Shown piece after piece: positions 32,531-43,215 of a stretch of 64,000 nucleotides of DNA (position 1 is its first letter; every line of letters starts with the position of its first letter). The DNA is taken from NCBI RefSeq assembly GCF_018991925.1, contig NW_024727602.1, positions 55,001-119,000 on the forward strand, in the 5' to 3' direction. The stretch is from Homarus americanus. Taxonomy: Eukaryota > Arthropoda > Malacostraca > Decapoda > Nephropidae. A program made the position numbers and the translations under genes. The notes beneath the pieces are model-generated. The model did not search any database and was not told where the DNA came from. It was given only the letters and a program-made list of their open reading frames with translations.

Positions 32531-33912
32531 TACAGAAGCCTTTGTGGAGTAAACCGTACCAAAGTTAACCTAAATCTGAGGAACTTATTTATCTATTTAC
32601 AATTTAGTTCTTGTTAATTACATGTAAGAAGATACAGTTTATTATAGAAGAAAATTCAGCACTGATGAAGAGGACCGTAAGTTAGGGTCGAAATACAGGG
32701 ATCCCGTTTGTCTGTGTATCATCTCTGTATACCCATGTATGTATATGTCTGATGTGTGTGTTAGAACATACTGTACTTACCACTGCACATCACCTGGATA
32801 TTTGCCTGTCAATCTTCGTTCTCTGACTTTGTCGTGACCTTTACCGGAAACGTTGACGTGCATCACGGTGTATGTGTTAGTATATGATATTTAGGTCACC
32901 AACAGGGAGTAGATTATACCACAAGGTACAAGAGTTTGTGTGTTTATTAACATACTGTATGCAAGTGTACAGTATACTGTACCACACCTGACGATGTGGA
33001 TCTTTTCATGTATCTGTTTCCTCGTGATCACTTGTGTGTTACAGGAATTACGTGTCTAGGGAGCTATAATATACAGTGTAGGGGGGTGATATCAGTGTAC
33101 ACGTTCAGTCACGTCTCGACGATCGCTCTGGCCGGCGCTGGAAATAGTAATATCTTCATTAGAGACGTTGTCAACACTGATGAAATATTGAGCGGCGAGG
33201 AAATGGAATTGTCATGGCATTTCCAGATTGAGGTCACGTGTCCTTTGGAAGGCCTCCTGACTGAGGTTACTGTTGCGCGTAACCTCTTTGGGTGCAGTTA
33301 ACCAGAGGTCAGGGTTGTGTATGACCTGTTTCTAATATCGTAAACACTTGAGTCCCCTCGTATTCGTATGTGGCGTAATGCAGTGTTTTGGCAGAGACTG
33401 AGACCAGGATTTAGTCCACTCGTACCTTCTATGTGTGATGTTGCAGTTCAACACACACACACACACACACACACACCGTAAATAGTATCTTAGCTCTTCT
33501 ATGACATTCAGAGCTCTTGTAATGTCGCTTTGAGGTGGAGGTCACGTCTTGTTAACCCTGATTACACCACCTGTGTTGACCGTGTACCGTACTCCAGTGT
33601 AAGTATATGTGATTTAACACGCTCAGGTGTCGTGCTCTGTGTTCAAACGTTCATCAAGGCCTCACTTTGTGGTTTAGTGGTTGGACTGTGTAGTAGATAA
33701 GGACTTTAACAGTGCTGGGGAGTGTGGTGTTACCCTCCCCTCGCCCGCTCTTATTGTTCTTCACCACACATAAAGGTCAGCACCACAACACCACACCTTT
33801 TCATTTTCAAACTTTTTAATATTGTTATCCGTAAAATAAATCACATAGTGGAGACTTTCAGTGTACAAAGGTGACTGGGTGATCGACACTTCGCATACTG
33901 CTTTCATTTCCA
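32531..33912. other. Longest repeat-poor stretch; no gene identified
   Basis: About 1.4 kb of mostly unique DNA with only a short (AC)n at 33449-33476. A 101-codon plus-strand frame (32996-33301) is non-repetitive, but frames of that length are expected by chance and no domain or good splice site was recognised. Conserved host sequence would most likely survive here if present. Confidence 0.5.
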
Positions 33913-34010
33913 CCATCCTCCTCCTCCTCCTCCTCCTCCTCCTCCTCCTCCTCCTCTCCTCCTCCTCCCTCCTCCTCCTCCTCCTCCTCCCCGCCCCTCT
34001 CCTCCCCCAC
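33913..34010. repeat. (CCT)n trinucleotide array
   Basis: About 25 CCT/TCC units with a few breaks, becoming C-rich. Confidence 0.95.
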
Positions 34011-34476
34011 CCTCCTCCTTGGTCACACGCTCTACAAACACGGTTATTATGTCACATGAGAAGAGAAGAATTAGTTAGTATTGAAGAGGTTATTACGGTT
34101 GTGTTTACGATTGTAACTCCAAATTATTTTGGATGAGATCCAGGACCACACAGACACGATTCTTGTTGGTTATTCAGAGATAATTTAGGACGAGAGAGAG
34201 AGACTGATTGAGACAGACAAACAGACAGACAGACAGAGGTCTATTAACAGTGAATGCGAGAGACAGAGAAGCAGTGTGCACGTCTAGGGACAGAGGGTGA
34301 CAACACAGACAGGTGGTGGAAGACTAACCTGGGTCCTCCACCACTCCCAGAGCCGACACAGCAGTGTGAAGGCATTTGAAGAAATGCAGCAGATCCGCAA
34401 CCCTGTTAATATTTCGACCAGACTTCATACATAAAACAATAAGCTTAATAGCCTTTATCAACACAGATGTGGGTAA

Positions 34477-34479
<3 letters not shown>

Positions 34480-34513
<34 letters not shown>
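34480..34513. repeat. (CT)n at the 3' side of the SINE candidate
   Basis: About 16 CT units (GA on the minus strand), directly following TAATAATG at the presumed SINE 3' end. Confidence 0.9.
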
Positions 34514-34516
<3 letters not shown>

Positions 34517-34808
34517 TTAAAAACAATCATAATAATGGTTGCCCTCACGAGGATGGCCGGCCACCCTAAGTTAACGAGCTGCATTCCAGTGTCAAGGAAT
34601 AGTCCGAGACAACCAGACAACTCGACAACTGCACTGGCTTACCATTAACCCGGAACACGATCCGCAAATCGATTAACATCCAGGTTCCCAATCATTGGGT
34701 AGACAGAGGCAATTGGCGTAAAGAAACTTGCAGTTGTAATACCTGGGGATTGAACCGGGTCCGCTTGCTTAGAGGTGAGTATGCTGATCATTACACCACA
34801 GGTCGCCA
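34514..34808 (-). mobile_element. tRNA-derived SINE candidate
   Basis: In minus orientation the element starts with a tRNA-like head (next entry), continues with about 210 bp of non-tRNA body and ends in TTTTTAATAAT followed by (GA)n. Head, body and simple tail in that order define a SINE. No second copy was seen in this window, so family status is unproven. Neither tail nor body resembles the 3' end of families A or B. Confidence 0.5.
34740..34806 (-). ncRNA. tRNA-like head with A and B boxes
   Basis: Minus strand: an A-box-like TGGTGTAATGATC at 34798-34786 and a perfect B box GGTTCAATCCC at 34756-34746, with normal tRNA spacing. Outer arms ACCTG and CAGGT pair, giving an acceptor-like stem with mismatches at its first and seventh pairs. 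The anticodon arm (CTCACC..AAGCAAG) has lost pairing, so a functional tRNA is unlikely; a pol III promoter of a SINE fits better. Confidence 0.6.
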
Positions 34809-34838
34809 TATTAAAAACACTACACACACGACATAAAA

Positions 34839-34889
<51 letters not shown>

Positions 34890-35072
34890 CATAAAACAAC
34901 AAAAACGGCAGGAAATCAATAAGAATAAGAAGAGAAACTGGAAAAATAAATAAGTATAACAACGGTACGAGAGTAAACTCAAAGAAAACTAACAGTACCC
35001 TAACAGTAACAGCAACAGTACCCCAACAGTAACAACAGAACCCTAACAGAACAGTTGCAACAAAGAGACAGG

Positions 35073-35120
<48 letters not shown>
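34839..35120. repeat. Two (AC)n arrays with CAACAGTACC repeats between
   Basis: AC arrays at 34839-34887 and 35073-35119. The interval 34995-35050 has four AACAGTACCCTAACAG-like units. Confidence 0.9.
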
Positions 35121-35790
35121 CATCATCATCATATCACCTCACACAGTCTACACACACACCACCACCACCTCCCTACCACCCACCACCATCCTACCAATCA
35201 CCACCACCACCACCGGCTACCACTATTACACCCCCCTTACTATTTTCATCCTTTATCTTCTTTCACCCTCTTTCGTTATCAACACCACTACCATCGTCTC
35301 CCACCACCACCATCTTCTCCACCACCACCATCTCTCCACCACCACCATCGTCTCCACCCACCACCATCGTCTCCACCACCACACTACCATCGTCTCCATC
35401 ACCACCATCGTCTCCACCACCACCATCGTCTCCACCACCACCATCGTTCCCACCACCACCACCATCGTTCCACCACCATCGTTCCACCACCACCATCGTC
35501 TCCACCACCACCATCGTCTCCACCACCACCACTACCATCGTCTCCATCACCACCATCGTTCCCACCACCACCATCTTCCATCACCACCATCGTCTCCACC
35601 ACCACCACCACCATCGTCTCCACCACCACCATCGTCTTCACCACCACCATCGTCTCCACCACCACCACCACTCCATCGTTCCATCACCACCATCATCACC
35701 CACCACCATCGTCTCCATCACTACCAGTCTCCATCACCACCACCCTCATTGTCTCCACCATTATCTCCACTATCGCCAAACATGACTGTC
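35121..35790 (+). repeat. (CAC)n-based minisatellite (CCACCACCACCATCGTCTC)
   Basis: More than 25 units combining CACCACCACC with ATCGTCTC or ATCGTTCC. Unit length is mostly 18 bp, so plus-strand and minus-strand frames stay open for up to 256 codons (His/Pro/Ser and Val/Gly/Trp repeats). Rejected as coding. Confidence 0.9.
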
Positions 35791-35814
35791 CATCACTGGG
35801 GTTTATGTTAAGGT

Positions 35815-36205
35815 TGAATGGGTGAGAGGGAGAGGGCTGCGATGAGGGGAGAAGCTGTGTGTGTTGGTAAGGGGAGGGCTGGTGGGCTGTGTGGTGATGA
35901 GGGGAGAAGGCTGGTGTGTGATGGTAAGGGGAGGGCTGGTGTGTGGTGATGAGAGGAAGAGGGCTGTGTGTGTGGGTAAGGGGGAGAGGGAGTGATGAGA
36001 GGGAAGAAGGCTGGTGGTGGTAAGGGGGAGAGGGATGGTGTGTGATGAGAGGGAAGAAGGCTGGGTGTGGTGGTAAGGGAGAGGGATGGTGGTGGTGATG
36101 AGAGGGAGAAGGCTGGTGTGTGATGGTAAGGGGAGAGGACTGGTGTGTGATGAGAGGGAAGAGGACTGGTGTGTGATGGGATGGAAGAGAGGGTGTGTGA
36201 TGGAA
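35815..36205 (+). repeat. ~50-bp minisatellite (GTGATGAGAGGGAAGAAGGCTG)
   Basis: About eight copies alternating a GATGAGAGGGA block and a GGTAAGGGGAGAGGG block, a two-part higher-order unit. Confidence 0.85.
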
Positions 36206-36258
36206 GGATAAAGAGGTCTTGGAAGGGAGATCTGAACCAGAGGAAGTAAATGGACCTC

Positions 36259-36288
36259 AGGGGAAGGAGAGAGAGAGAGAGAGAAAAA

Positions 36289-36335
<47 letters not shown>
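36259..36335 (+). repeat. (GA)n with a short GAAAAAAGG break
   Basis: About 30 GA units. Confidence 0.95.
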
Positions 36336-36336
<1 letters not shown>

Positions 36337-36810
36337 CTCGTGGGGCAAAGAATCATTCCGGACAGAGAGGGAGAGATTTAAAGTCGGAAAGGTGTCGTTT
36401 TATAGAGTAAGGAGTGTGGAAGCGCTGAGAGGTTTTATATATGGGATGGGAAGGAAGCCCTCAGGAAAAGGGTGGGGCGTAAAGAGGGAAATAAGAGATT
36501 AAACACCCTGGAAAAGAGAGAATGGGGAAACAGGACGAGGGAAAATTTTTAAAAAAATTGATGGGAAAGAGGGAGACATCACAACTTAAGCATGAGAGAG
36601 GGGGAGACTCAATGACAGGATGATGATGATGATGGGGATTGGGGAGAGAGAGGGATGAAAGGGGAAAAAGAGAGGACACTGGAAAAGGTGAATGAGTGTG
36701 TGTAGGTAGGACTGTAGGGGTGGGGGGGTGGAGGTGAGAGGGGAGACCAACACACCCAGGAGTGAGGTGGAGGGGGTGAGGGAAGGGGGGAGAGGGGGTG
36801 TACAGTATAC

Positions 36811-36867
36811 CTGTGTCGGCGCCACCAGTAGAGCCGCCAGCACCAGGTTAAAGGTAGGCAAGTGGCG
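36811..36867 (-). CDS. Weak candidate exon with hydrophobic frame and donor (unidentified)
   Basis: The minus-strand frame LPTFNLVLAALLVAPTQ is strongly hydrophobic, like a signal-peptide core, and is followed directly by CAG|GTATAC at 36810-36805, a plausible donor. A TGA lies five codons upstream of the Leu, and no ATG or convincing acceptor was found. It borders the G-rich minisatellite. Chance is a serious alternative. Confidence 0.15.
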
Positions 36868-36879
36868 GACTCATGAATC

Positions 36880-37805
36880 AAGAGGTGGTGGAGGCTGGAG
36901 GACGAGGTGGTGGAGGGCTGAGGGCGAGGTGGTGGAGGACTGGGGGCAAGGTGGTGGAGGCTGGAGGGCGAGGTGGTGGAGGCTGGGGCAGGAGGTGGGA
37001 GGGCTGGAGGGCGAGGGTGGAGGGCTGGAGGGCGAGGTGGTGAGGACTGGAGGCAAGGTGGTGGAGGCTGGAGGGCGAGGTGCGAAGGGAGGTGGTGGAG
37101 GCTGGGCGAGGTGGTGGAGGACTGGAGGCGAGGGTGGAGGCTGGAGGACGAGGTGAGGCTGGAGGACGAGGTGGTGGAGGGCTGGAGGACGAGGTGGTGG
37201 AGGGCTGGAGGGCGAGGTGGTGGAGGGCTGGAGGCCGAGGTGGTGGGAGGCTGGAGGGCGAGGTGGTGGAGGCTGGAGGACGAGGTGGTGGAGGGCTGGA
37301 GGGCGAGGTGGTGGAGGGCTGGAGAGCGAGGTGGTGGAGGGCGAGGCGAGGTGGTGGAGGACTGGAGGGCGAGGTGGTGGAGGACTGGAGGGCGAGGTGG
37401 TGGAGGCTGGAGGACGAGGTGGTGGAGGGCTGGAGGGCGAGGTGGTGGAGGCTGGAGGGCGAGGTGGTGGAGGCTGAAGGACGAGGTGGTGGAGGTCTGG
37501 AGGCGAGGTGGTGGAGGCTGGAGGACGAGGTGGTGGAGGGCTGGAGGGCGAGGTGGTGCCTGGAGGGCGAGGTGGTGGAGGCTGGAGGACGAGGGTGGGG
37601 ACTGGAGGGCGAGGTGGTGGAGGCTGGAGAACGAGGTGGTGGAGGCGAGAACGAGGTGGTGGAGGACTGGAGGGCGAGGTGGTGGAGGACTGGAGGGCGA
37701 GGTGGTGGAGGCTGGAGGACGAGGTGGTGGAGGCTGGAGGGCGAGGTGGTGGAGGACTGGAAGGCGAGGTGTTGTAGGCTGGAGGGCGCAGTGGTGGAGG
37801 TAACA
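36880..37805 (+). repeat. GC-rich 22-24-bp minisatellite (GAGGTGGTGGAGGCTGGAGG)
   Basis: About 40 copies over 0.92 kb, G-rich on the plus strand and C-rich on the minus. Units differ in GGCTGG versus GGACTGG versus GGGCTGG and in GGGCGAG versus GGACGAG. Long open frames exist in at least four registers (up to 360 codons, Pro/Ser/His on the minus strand and Gly/Trp/Arg on the plus), the signature of stop-poor repeats rather than a gene. Confidence 0.95.
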
Positions 37806-37868
37806 CTTGTCTGAGGAGGAGGTGTGACGGGGAGGTCTTGTTGGTAGATGATCTCAGGTGACGTAAAT

Positions 37869-37940
37869 GTATGCATGTATGTATGTATGTATGTATGTAT
37901 GTATGTATGTATGTATGTATGTATGTATGTATGTATGTAC
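37869..37940 (+). repeat. (ATGT)n tetranucleotide
   Basis: About 17 units. Confidence 0.95.
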
Positions 37941-38145
37941 AGTATATATGCATGCGTGCTTGCGTTTAAAGTTATAAGGAATATCTATCTATAAAATTTA
38001 GTTTGTAAACATCAACTCATCCCAATAGTTTCCAATTGAATTTCACGAGGCATTGTAAACAAAAACAGAATGGCGTTTATAGATGGGTGATGGGGCGATA
38101 CCGTTCCGCTTCGACGATCCTTGTTGACAGAGTTACAGCAGGGAG

Positions 38146-38236
38146 GGACACACACACACACACGCACACCACACGCACACACACACACACGCACACACGC
38201 ACACACACACACACGCACACACACACACACACACAC
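38146..38236. repeat. Interrupted (AC)n with GCACAC
   Basis: AC array with regular CGCACA interruptions, like the reverse of the array at 3.85 kb. Confidence 0.95.
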
Positions 38237-38299
38237 GTCTTCGGAGAACATATAATGTTTATTATATTTGAACATCTACACGCGCAGTAAATCGTTTGA

Positions 38300-38545
38300 A
38301 GATTTACACCAGGTTTATCTGAATAGTGCCAAATAGTTGTGTCTGAGGAATGGTGCCAAGTTGTTTAATTGTGGGAATTGCGCGTTGTTTCATCATGGTA
38401 ATGGTGCTGTTGTTTAATGGTAATGGTGCCGAGTTATTTAATCTTGATAATGGTGCCAAGTTGTTTCATAAAAGGAATGATGCCAAATTCTTTATCATTG
38501 AAATGGTTCCTAATTGTTTATCATATGAATGGCACTATATTCAGA
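38300..38545 (+). repeat. ~36-bp degenerate minisatellite (AATGGTGCCAAGTTGTTT)
   Basis: About seven diverged units with GGTAATGGTGCC(A/G)AGTTGTTTAAT-like content. Confidence 0.75.
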
Positions 38546-38609
38546 CGACTAGGGCCTAATTATTGCTAGATGGTGTGTTGACAGTTATTATTGGACAGAG
38601 AAGCATTAT

Positions 38610-38870
38610 TCATGGACAGAAGGTGCCATGGACAGAAGGTGCCATGGACAGAAGGTGCCATAGACAGAAGGTGCCAGTCTATTTTCTCCGACAATGGTAT
38701 GAGGAAAGTTGACGGAAGAGGAGGAGACGGAAGGGGCGAGACAATACACGGTGGAGGGAGGACACGGTGATGGGAGAGGAGGACAAGACATGGTGGGAGA
38801 GTAGGGAGAGGAGGACAAGACGCGGTGGGAGAGGAGGACAAGACATGGTGGGAGAGTAGAAGAATAAAGT
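38610..38870 (+). repeat. 16-bp (GGACAGAAGGTGCCAT) and ~30-bp (GGAGGACAAGACATGGTGGG) minisatellites
   Basis: Four perfect or near-perfect 16-bp units (38612-38672), then four to five units of the second type (38725-38865). Confidence 0.9.
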
Positions 38871-38959
38871 GGGAGGGAAACAAGAGCCAGGAAGCTCATG
38901 ATGACAAGGGAAAGGCCACAGTACCAGTAAGAGGAAACAGAGGGGAAAGATTATGAAGG

Positions 38960-39125
38960 GGAAATATTACACTATACTTGGGGAAATATTACACTATACT
39001 AGAGGAAATATTACACTATACTAGAGGAAATATTACATAAATATTACAAAGAAATATTACACTATACTGAAATAAACTATACTAGGAAATATTACACTAT
39101 ACTAGGAAATATTACACTATAATAG
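38960..39125 (+). repeat. 22-bp minisatellite (AAATATTACACTATACTAGG)
   Basis: About seven copies with internal deletions. Confidence 0.9.
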
Positions 39126-39540
39126 GGGAAACAACACACATAAAGTATCGCACACTAGGGGAAAACATGCGGGGAAACTATCACTCACTAGGGGAAACAT
39201 CACACACAGACTAGGGGAAACATCACACACACACACACACTAGGGGAAAGGTCACACACTAGGAAAAACCACACACACTAGGGAAACAACAAAGATTAGG
39301 GGAAGGTCATACACTAGGGGAAAGGTCATACAGCAGGGGTAAGGTCATACACTAGGGGAAAGGTCATACACTAGGGGAAAGGTCATACAGCAGGGGTAAG
39401 GTCATACACTAGGGGAAAGGTCATACACTAGGGGAAAGGTCATACACTAGGGGAAAGGTCATACACTAGGGGAAGGTCATACACTAGGGAAAGGTCATAC
39501 ACTAGGGCAAAGGTCATACAGCAGGGGTAAGGTCAAAAGA
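39126..39540 (+). repeat. 19-bp minisatellite (CACTAGGGGAAAGGTCATA)
   Basis: About 17 copies. AACATCACACACA variants dominate before 39245 and GGTCATACACTAGGGGAAA variants after; two copies carry CAGCAGGGGTAA. It appears to have evolved from the neighbouring GGGGAAATATTACACTA array. Confidence 0.9.
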
Positions 39541-39599
39541 TAGCATATACGTAATGTGTTTCAGAGGCGGACGTTCAGTAAAGGTTAGAGGGCAAACAT

Positions 39600-39835
39600 T
39601 ACCTGCTCAACGGTGGTCATTATTTATGCAGGTGAGTCGCTGATTGAGTTAAGGTGAGGTCAGGAATTTTTTTTAACGAAGGTCAATTGTATCAAGTCAG
39701 GTGATTTTGTTAAAGGTCACGAAGTCAATTGTATCAACACAGGTGATTTTGTCAAAAGTGATGAGGTCAGTATCAAGTTATTTTATCAGGTCAGGTGATA
39801 ATTATGTCAGGTGATTGTTTTAAAAATAATGATGA
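39600..39835 (+). other. Degenerate GTCAGGTGATTTTGT repeats, no gene
   Basis: About five diverged AAGTCAGGTGAT/AGGTCA units. ATTTATGCAG|GTGAGT at 39622-39637 looks like an acceptor joined to a donor, but has a poor pyrimidine tract. Confidence 0.5.
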
Positions 39836-39868
39836 TGATAATAATAATAATAGAAATACTGTAATAAG

Positions 39869-39933
<65 letters not shown>
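39836..39933. repeat. (AAT)n microsatellite
   Basis: About 30 AAT/ATA units. No retroelement 3' tail adjoins it. Confidence 0.95.
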
Positions 39934-40064
39934 CAATCCTTTAAAAAAAATATAGAGTTAAATAATATGAAGATGGTAAAAAAATATTAGAGGTAAAGAA
40001 ATCTGAAAGCCAAATGACATTACTAATGTTGTTTAACAAGACGAAGTAATCTGGCGAAGAGGAC

Positions 40065-40200
40065 CGGCTCTCTCTCTCTCTCTCTCCAGTTCTCCTTCAG
40101 CCCTTTCCTCTATCCCCTTCCCTTCCTCTCCTTTTTTGTGCTCCTCCCCTGTTTCTTTCCTCTCCCTCCCCTCCCACCACTCCCCTTCTTCAACCCTACC
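40065..40200. repeat. C/T-rich tract with short (CT)n
   Basis: CT run (about 40068-40086) and CCCTTCCCTTCC-like sequence. Confidence 0.8.
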
Positions 40201-40298
40201 CCTCTATCCCACTCCCTCTCACCCCACTTAGGGTGAGCGAGGCTTCATCTACCAAGAGACGGTCACGGTAATGCACCTCCAGTATCTGAGGATAAAAG

Positions 40299-40299
<1 letters not shown>

Positions 40300-40359
<60 letters not shown>

Positions 40360-40382
40360 CAAGTGTGTGTGTGTGTGTGTTC
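40300..40382 (+). repeat. (GT)n with one GGCAAG break
   Basis: GT array with a single interruption at about 40358-40363. Confidence 0.95.
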
Positions 40383-40483
40383 CCTTCACACACTGACCTT
40401 GTGTTACCTAAAGCGAGAATTTTTCAAACCATCAGATTGCTTCCCTCGTCGACTCTTTCCCCATAACAAAATATTCTTACCCA

Positions 40484-40668
40484 GCACACCTCCCCCTCCA
40501 CCTCTATCTCCACCTCCACCTTCCCACCTCCATCTTCCCACCTCCATCTCCACCCTCCTCACCTCCATCCTCCTCACCTCCATCTTCCTCACCTCCATCC
40601 TCCTCACCTCCATCCTCCTCACCTCCATCCTCCCCACTCCTACCTGCACCTCCATCCTCTCACCCAAC
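40484..40668 (+). repeat. 15-bp minisatellite (CTCACCTCCATCCTC)
   Basis: About 11 units of ACCTCCATCCTCCTC with CTTCCT and CCACCTC variants. Fifteen-base period keeps frames open. Confidence 0.9.
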
Positions 40669-40729
40669 CTCTAGAAGATAAATATTTCCTCCTAAATACT
40701 GGATTCGTTTATTTTGTAAAAGTTTAGCG

Positions 40730-40805
40730 TGGCCTTTCCTTGCCTCCTCTCCCTACCCCTCCCCCTCCCCTACCCTTCCTCCCTTACCCCTCCCCTCCAG
40801 GGAAT
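40730..40805. repeat. CCCCTCCCCTACC tract
   Basis: C/T-rich low-complexity DNA. Confidence 0.75.
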
Positions 40806-41345
40806 ATTTATTTTCTCCCTAAAAGTTGATTTCTTTGGTGATTTGGTTTTGTTTCTCCTTTACCCTCACTCACCTCTACCAAAATACTTGTGTTTCCCCG
40901 ACAACTGTGTTTTCTTTGTATGTCTTTTTTTTACATGGTTATGCTTGGTGCTTCAACCTCCTCCTCCTTCTTCTCCTTCCTCTTCCCTTGAGAAAAGTTT
41001 ATTTGCGTCTTAAAAGATGGTGTAAGAGTAGGTGTGTAATGCCCCGAGAGGCGAAGTTTTATTCATAATTCCTTATAAAATGTAAATGTTATTCAGCAAG
41101 AAACGTTATAACCGTGGAACTGTTATATTAAGTTTAAAACATAGTGTGTGAAACGGTGTGTATAGCGCGAAATATTACACAATGGAACTGTTTGTTTAGC
41201 CTGGAACATTTAAGCGGAAACATAACAAAGTGATATTGGTTATTGAGCCAAAATATCCCGGAATGTAAACTGTATTTATCCAAGATCATTACACACTAAA
41301 ACCTTGTATTTAAGACCAATTATCCTGACTGAAGATTGTTGCCTC
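40806..41345. other. No gene seen
   Basis: AT-rich. From 41080 to 41300 there are recurring GGAACTGTT / AACATT / GCGAAATATTACA words, an eroded ~50-bp repeat. Confidence 0.5.
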
Positions 41346-41347
41346 AA

Positions 41348-41578
41348 GGACGGGGGGAGGTGTAGGGGGGAGAGGGAGGAGTTGGAGAAAGGGGATGAGG
41401 AGGGTGGGGGAGGGGTAAGAGGAGAGGGTGATGGGGGGAGGAGGGGGGGGAGAGGAGGGGAGGTGGGGGGTGGAGGAGGGGAATGAGGAGGGTAGAGGAG
41501 GGGATGGGGAGGGTAGAGGAGGAGGATGGGGAGGGAAGGGGTGGAGGAGGGGGACGGGGGGAAGAGGGGGGGCAGAGT
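41348..41578 (+). repeat. G-rich (GGGGAGGAGG) tract
   Basis: About 230 bp of nearly pure G/A with dense G-runs, a strong G-quadruplex candidate on the plus strand. A GGATGGGGAGGGTAGAGGAG unit repeats at 41480-41550. Confidence 0.9.
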
Positions 41579-41711
41579 ACAGATAAAAACGCCATAACAA
41601 CACAAGATTTTAGCCCGGCCTCATCTTTTGAAAGGTCACCAGATATATACATTTAGAATTCAGGTTCAGAGAAGCGTATAGAAATGAAATTCCTTTTGAG
41701 TTTCATCTATC

Positions 41712-42058
41712 CCCAGGAAGGAGGTGAAGGAGGGAGGGAGAGGGTGAGGGAGGGATTGAGAGAGGGAGGGAAGGAGGTGAGGGGAAGGAAGGAGAGGTGA
41801 GGTAGAGTGGTGATTGAAAGAGGGAGAAAGGTGAGCTGAGGGAAGAAGGTGAGCTGAGAGAAGGAGTGAGCTGAGGGAAGAAGGTGAGCTGAGAGAAGGA
41901 GTGAGGTGAAGGAAAGAGGGAGGTGAGGGTAGGAGTGAGGTGAAGGAAAGAGGGAGGTGAGGGTAGGAGTGAGGTGAGGGAAAGAGGGAGGTGAGGGTAG
42001 GAGTGAGCTGAGAGAAGGAGTGAGGTGAAGGAAAGAGGGAGGTAAGGGAGAGAGGCGC
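41712..42058 (+). repeat. ~27-bp minisatellite (GAAAGAGGGAGGTGAGGGTA)
   Basis: About 12 copies; GGAGTGAGGTGAAGGAAAGA and GGAGTGAGCTGAGAGAA variants alternate. Confidence 0.9.
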
Positions 42059-42111
42059 TGGTGTGTGTGTGTGTCCGTCAACTATATATAAATTCCCCCG
42101 TAAGGTATATT

Positions 42112-42141
42112 GTGTTATGTTTTTATTGTTGTTATTTCAGA
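42112..42141 (+). promoter_or_regulatory. Strong splice-acceptor-like site
   Basis: A T-rich tract ends in GTTATTTCAG|AG at 42140/42141. The following 60 bp (to about 42200) are non-repetitive and open in all three frames before a (TGTC)n array. It could be a real 3' splice site, but no protein is recognisable in the downstream sequence. Confidence 0.4.
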
Positions 42142-42196
42142 GTCGCTTTCACCGGCCAAGACACAGAGGCTGGGAGATGCCTCTAGTCTATTCGCC

Positions 42197-42202
42197 TGTT
42201 TC

Positions 42203-42245
<43 letters not shown>

Positions 42246-42247
42246 GA
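42197..42247 (+). repeat. (TGTC)n microsatellite
   Basis: About 12 perfect units. Confidence 0.95.
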
Positions 42248-43215
42248 GGAGTATGAGGTTTATTTTTCATGTCAGGTTTTTGTTTTTCACTTTATTTTTA
42301 AATTTGAGACGCATTTCCTTTGTGTGTGCTTGTGAGTGCATGCGTGTGTGTGGAAAAAAAATTTACTGGGTGAAGACGTAATCGTTCCATCAGAACAACA
42401 GCTGTCGCCCCCTCCCCCCCCCCACACACACACAAATAAAGATACGATTGATAACAGAACTCAATATTCACCTCAGCCGCTCGACGGATATAAAGAACTT
42501 GACCATTGGGGCTGAATGAAACAACACCAGGCCAGTTTAACCATTTTTTTTTTCAAGTGATATTTTTCTTTCCCCAATATTTTCGGATTGTAACTAGTAT
42601 TGACATTTTATGGCTGTGGGAATTGTCTGTATGTTTTTGTAATGGTCCTTTTGCTTTTGTTGTATTTATTTATTTATTATATTTTTTATGTATTTATTTG
42701 TTTTTATTTTTATTTAGTATTTTATTTATTTGTTTGTTTGTTTGTTTGTGTGAGACTGGATACAGTGGAGGCGGGTTTTGTATCTTTGTAATAACGTCAT
42801 AGAAATACATAAATGAATTTATTACAAGTTGGTATATTATTGTTTTTTTTTTACACTATCTTCGTCTTCACTTTGAGGAGAATATATATTTTTTTTCTAA
42901 GTTGCTGAAGTGTGTTGACGTAGGAAGACCTTTTTACTTACGAGTCTACTTAATGCTGTTTGTAAGTGTACAGTGTTTAGTGTGTTGCCAGGTTGTGCTT
43001 TTAAGTGAGTTAGGAATTACTTGGGTCAGATTGCATGAGTATGTCTGACAGTGTTATATGGCTTGACCTTCATAACTGTGGATGTTCTGCAGCATAACAC
43101 GAGAACAGAATGAATAACAACCCTCCGATAGACACCTTGTTGTATTGGGTCAAAGGTCAAATGTCAAGGTTATAGTCTTGGAAAAAAAAATGGTGTGTGT
43201 GTTTATAAATTTTAT
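42248..43215. other. No gene; T-rich DNA
   Basis: Contains a (TTTA/TTTG)n stretch (42655-42750) and C-runs at 42410. No coding frame is supported. Confidence 0.55.

Noticed and set aside
32996..33301. 101-codon non-repetitive plus-strand frame
   Set aside because: Frames of this length are expected many times by chance in 64 kb; no recognisable domain or convincing splice sites.
34740..34806. Functional tRNA gene
   Set aside because: Anticodon stem no longer pairs and the acceptor stem has mismatches; a SINE head fits better.
35055..35825. 256-codon His/Pro/Ser-rich frame
   Set aside because: Entirely explained by the CAC-based minisatellite and an AC array; the opposite strand is also open.
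36871..37953. 360-codon minus-strand frame rich in Pro/Ser/His/Leu, and plus-strand Gly/Trp/Arg frames
   Set aside because: Open in at least four registers because the 22-24-bp minisatellite lacks stop codons; no domain, splice signals or normal composition.
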